Positions 4,602-6,980 of a stretch of DNA of 6,980 bases are shown here, one piece after another. The position numbers and the translations under genes are program-made. Position 1 is the first letter of the stretch. Each line of letters opens with the position of its first letter. Under the pieces are notes generated by a model. That model was not told where the DNA came from. It was given only the letters and a program-made list of their open reading frames with translations, and did not search any database. Source of the stretch: an uncultured Eubacteriales bacterium (GTDB lineage Bacteria; Bacillota; Clostridia; Oscillospirales; CAG-272); contig CAKSSY010000080.1 of assembly GCA_934489945.1 (NCBI GenBank), forward strand, positions 1-6,980. Reading direction: 5' to 3'.

Positions 4602-6839
4602 ATGCCGATCCGATATTTTGAAGACGAAAAGTGCTTTCTCCTGCAGGGAAAAAATGCGACGTATGCCATGAAAATCACCGAAAAACGCGAAGTTTGTCAT
4701 CTTTATTGGGGGGCGCGGATTGATACCCCCGCCGATCTGCCGACGCTTGACGAACTGGCACGCCGGTTCTCCGTGAACGAACTCAAAATCGGGACGGGCG
4801 ATTTTCAGGAATACCGGGGTTTCGGCGGTAAGTCGACCATTGAACCGGCACTCAAGATCACGTTTCCCGACGGAACGCGCGACCTCTTTCTGAAATATCA
4901 GTCACACGAGATAAACGGCGAGATTCTGCATATCACCCTGAAGGATCCCGCCTACCCCGTTACCGTGACGGCAGTCTATACCCTTCGTCCGGAATACGAT
5001 ATTCTGGAGCGGTATTCGGTAATCAAGAACACGGGAACCGACCGTTTTCTGATTGAAAGCGCGTTTTCGGCAAACTGGCATCTGATGCCGCGTGACTACC
5101 GTCTGACCTATTTCACGGGTGCTTACGGACACGAATTTCAAATCAACCGGGAAAAACTGGCTGCCGGAAAACGGGTGGTGGAGTCCCGTACGGGACTGTC
5201 CGGACCGTACTGCGCTCCCTTTTTCATGATCGATCACGGAGAGGCGACCGAGGATGCAGGCGATGTCTTTTTCGGTTCCGTGATCTGGAGCGGCAACTGG
5301 AAAATCGTTTTTGAGCGGGATCACGGCGGCAGAACCATTGTGACGGGTGGCGTGAACGACTTTGATTTCGGTATCCTGTCGGAGCCGGGCGATCGCTACG
5401 AGACCCCTGTCTTTCTCGGCGGCTATTCGCCCGACGGCGGTTTCGGTGAAGTTTCGCGCACCATGCACCGCTACGAGAGGGCATATATTGTTGACGCGAC
5501 CGAGCGCGACCGCCTCCTGCCGATCATCTACAATACGCACAATGCCTTTGTCAACCGTGTCGATGAGTCGATCATTCTGGATGAGATCGATGCCGCACAT
5601 GATGTCGGTATCGAGCTGTTTGTTCTGGAAGGCGGCTGGACGGGTACGGGAGACATTGACAGTCCCGAAAACGGCGGACAGGCGCACCGTCTCGGTTTCG
5701 GGACGTGGGAAGTCAACCGTGCAAGGTTTCCGCACGGTTTGAAGCCGATTTCCGACAAGCTGCACCGTCTCGGCATGAAATTCGGTCTTTGGATTGAACC
5801 CGAGACCGTATTCCGCACCAATCGGATTGCCACGGAGCATCCCGACTGGCTGATCGGCTACAAAAACCGCCCCACCGAAATTCTCGGCATGAACTGCTAC
5901 TCGTTGGATATGGCAAACGATGAAGCCTGCGACTATATTACCAAGCGGTTGATTGACATTGTGGGAGAAAACGGTGTAGACTACGTAAAGAACGACTTCA
6001 ACCGCTACAACTACCATATGGGTTACCGTGCCGCTGCGGCAGGACACGAAAAAGAGGGCTGGGATCGTTACGTCCGCAATATGTGGCGGTGTTACAGTGC
6101 GCTTAAGGCAGCATTTCCCGATCTGATTTTTGAAAATTCGGCGGGCGGAGGCAAGCGAACCGATCTCGGCATGATGCGTTTTGCGGGCAGAATGCACCGG
6201 AGCGACAACCAGGATCCCGTCGATGCGGTGACGATGCACGAGGGAATGTCCTATTTTATTCTACCCAAGATGGAGGGCGGAGCCTGTTTTGTCTCGGGGG
6301 CATACAGTCAGATGTTCAATCACCGACCGACTTCAATCGAATTTCAGGGGCATGTCGGAATGATGAGCTCTCTGTCGGTCTCCATGAGCTTGCGGGAGAT
6401 CTCGCCCGAAAAGACGGAGGAACTGAAACGCACGATTGCACTGGCAAAATCGGTACGTGGTGTTGTGCAACTCGGAGAGCTTTACCGCCTTGTCTCGGTG
6501 TATACGCACCCTTATGGTGTTTATGAGTATGTTCTTCCCGATGCGTCAAAGGCGGTGGTATTTGTACTGGGAATCAATATGCAGTTTGCCACTGTGCCGG
6601 ACAGACTTTGCCCGCGTGCGTTGGATCCGGATGCTTCTTATCGGGTCACGGGCTACGGGACGTATTATAAGACACAGTTCTATATGTACGAGCCGACCTA
6701 TCACTACTATGAGGAAGAAATTCCCGAACGGGTGCGGGATTACGGTGTGCATACGGGGCGCGCGTTGATGAATGTGGGACTTTATCTCACGTTGAAGGGG
6801 CACGCCTCAAGCGAAGTTTTGGTTTTTGAGAAGCTCTGA
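4602..6839 (+). CDS. GH36-family glycosidase (alpha-galactosidase-like) with altered sugar-binding residues
   Basis: This 745-residue protein has the length and order of family GH36: an N-terminal beta-sandwich (about 1-300), a TIM barrel (about 305-640) and a C-terminal beta domain. Barrel landmarks are LGMKFGLWIEPE (391-402), VDYVKNDFNR with the likely nucleophile D465, the Gly-rich NSAGGGKRTDLG (512-523) and HRSDNQDP with the likely acid/base D535. There is no signal peptide, so it should act in the cytoplasm on imported oligosaccharides by a retaining mechanism. Several canonical alpha-galactosidase residues differ. The usual DDGW is EGGW (343-346), KWD is KND (463-465), the Cys of SCSGGG is Ala514, and the Trp of WTSDN is replaced (HRSDN). 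Both catalytic Asp remain, so activity is likely but the sugar may not be plain alpha-galactose; alpha-N-acetylgalactosamine or a sugar lacking the 6-hydroxyl are alternatives. It has its own promoter after the lipoprotein terminator. Confidence 0.85.
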   Translation: MPIRYFEDEKCFLLQGKNATYAMKITEKREVCHLYWGARIDTPADLPTLDELARRFSVNELKIGTGDFQEYRGFGGKSTIEPALKITFPDGTRDLFLKYQSHEINGEILHITLKDPAYPVTVTAVYTLRPEYDILERYSVIKNTGTDRFLIESAFSANWHLMPRDYRLTYFTGAYGHEFQINREKLAAGKRVVESRTGLSGPYCAPFFMIDHGEATEDAGDVFFGSVIWSGNWKIVFERDHGGRTIVTGGVNDFDFGILSEPGDRYETPVFLGGYSPDGGFGEVSRTMHRYERAYIVDATERDRLLPIIYNTHNAFVNRVDESIILDEIDAAHDVGIELFVLEGGWTGTGDIDSPENGGQAHRLGFGTWEVNRARFPHGLKPISDKLHRLGMKFGLWIEPETVFRTNRIATEHPDWLIGYKNRPTEILGMNCYSLDMANDEACDYITKRLIDIVGENGVDYVKNDFNRYNYHMGYRAAAAGHEKEGWDRYVRNMWRCYSALKAAFPDLIFENSAGGGKRTDLGMMRFAGRMHRSDNQDPVDAVTMHEGMSYFILPKMEGGACFVSGAYSQMFNHRPTSIEFQGHVGMMSSLSVSMSLREISPEKTEELKRTIALAKSVRGVVQLGELYRLVSVYTHPYGVYEYVLPDASKAVVFVLGINMQFATVPDRLCPRALDPDASYRVTGYGTYYKTQFYMYEPTYHYYEEEIPERVRDYGVHTGRALMNVGLYLTLKGHASSEVLVFEKL

Positions 6840-6863
6840 ACGAGGAAGAACGCAGGAGAGTTT

Positions 6864-6929
6864 CGTCGGTTTGCTTTACACGTCACGGCGACGCACTTTT
6901 CCATTTGTTCAAGAGCTTTTGGGAGGGTG
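6864..6929. repeat. Dispersed intergenic repeat, copy 2
   Basis: This is the partner of the repeat at 47-111, in the same orientation, about 25 bases past the GH36 stop codon. It is more diverged in its middle part (6874-6885) but keeps the identical CGGCGACGCAC block and the GAGGGTG end. It is followed by a hairpin of a different sequence from that of copy 1, so the flanking conserved block seems to be the mobile or selected part. I see no protein gene in 6840-6980. Confidence 0.6.
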
Positions 6930-6936
6930 GTGTGAA

Positions 6937-6960
6937 CGTTTCCGCGTGAGCGCGGAAACG
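6937..6960. terminator. Hairpin after the GH36 gene, possible terminator
   Basis: CGTTTCCGCG (6937-6946) pairs perfectly with CGCGGAAACG (6951-6960) across a TGAG loop, a 10-bp stem. No T run follows directly. A smaller AGGG/CCCT hairpin at 6967-6977 leads into a T run cut by the window edge, so the real stop may lie there. Its position about 100 bases after the GH36 stop suits a transcription end, but the missing T tract keeps confidence low. Confidence 0.4.
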
Positions 6961-6980
6961 GAGCGGAGGGAAGCCCTTTT

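Noticed and set aside
4317..4700. Leftward 127-residue open frame through the 4298-4601 gap
   Set aside because: It starts inside the antisense of the GH36 gene, upstream of the leftward promoter, and its Phe-rich sequence ends in the terminator; no ribosome binding site or family signature supports it.
4902..6239. Leftward 445-residue open frame opposite the GH36 gene
   Set aside because: It mirrors the codon pattern of the GH36 gene, has no convincing start signal or domain motifs, and the GH36 reading is backed by catalytic motifs over the same bases.
1..6980. CRISPR array, tRNA, rRNA, transposase or toxin-antitoxin genes
   Set aside because: I found no regularly spaced repeats, cloverleaf, rRNA blocks or transposase/toxin-like proteins on either strand.

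Overview
The window looks like a chromosomal segment of an anaerobic, gut-type Bacillota (Clostridia) bacterium of middling GC content. The support is indirect: A-rich Gram-positive ribosome binding sites, near-consensus sigma-A promoters (one with all 12 core positions), a lipoprotein signal peptide with no sign of an outer-membrane system, and intergenic hairpin-rich repeats of a kind I associate with clostridial metagenomes. No marker gene fixes the species.

Layout, left to right. Bases 1-162 are non-coding and hold a small hairpin, a dispersed repeat and a long A/T-cored inverted repeat. A leftward gene (163-1149) encodes ornithine carbamoyltransferase and has its own textbook promoter. 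A 298-base divergent intergenic region carries that promoter plus a rightward extended -10 promoter, and a leader with two small hairpins ahead of a 949-residue lipoprotein (1448-4297). The lipoprotein has a lipid anchor, a Thr/Asp/Pro-rich linker, two tandem CBM96/DNRLRE-like beta-sandwich modules, and a C-terminal clan GH-A catalytic domain resembling agarases of the GH50/GH86 type. It ends at a terminator that works in both directions. The 304-base gap 4298-4601 is not empty. It contains a strong leftward promoter, a 14-bp hairpin and, on the minus strand, a terminator with an excellent T tract, so together it reads as a small-RNA gene of about 160 nt. A divergent GH36 glycosidase (4602-6839) follows. 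The last 141 bases hold a second copy of the dispersed repeat and another hairpin.

Functionally, the lipoprotein and the GH36 enzyme make a plausible surface/cytoplasm pair. The lipoprotein would bind and cut a galactan-type polysaccharide outside the cell, and the signal-less GH36 enzyme would trim imported oligosaccharides inside. No transporter or regulator is in the window, so this pairing is inference. The ornithine carbamoyltransferase gene belongs to arginine/citrulline metabolism and appears unrelated to its neighbours.

The points most worth following are the candidate small RNA, the unusual active-site substitutions in the GH36 enzyme, the uncertain family of the agarase-like lipoprotein, and the repeat present at both ends of the window.
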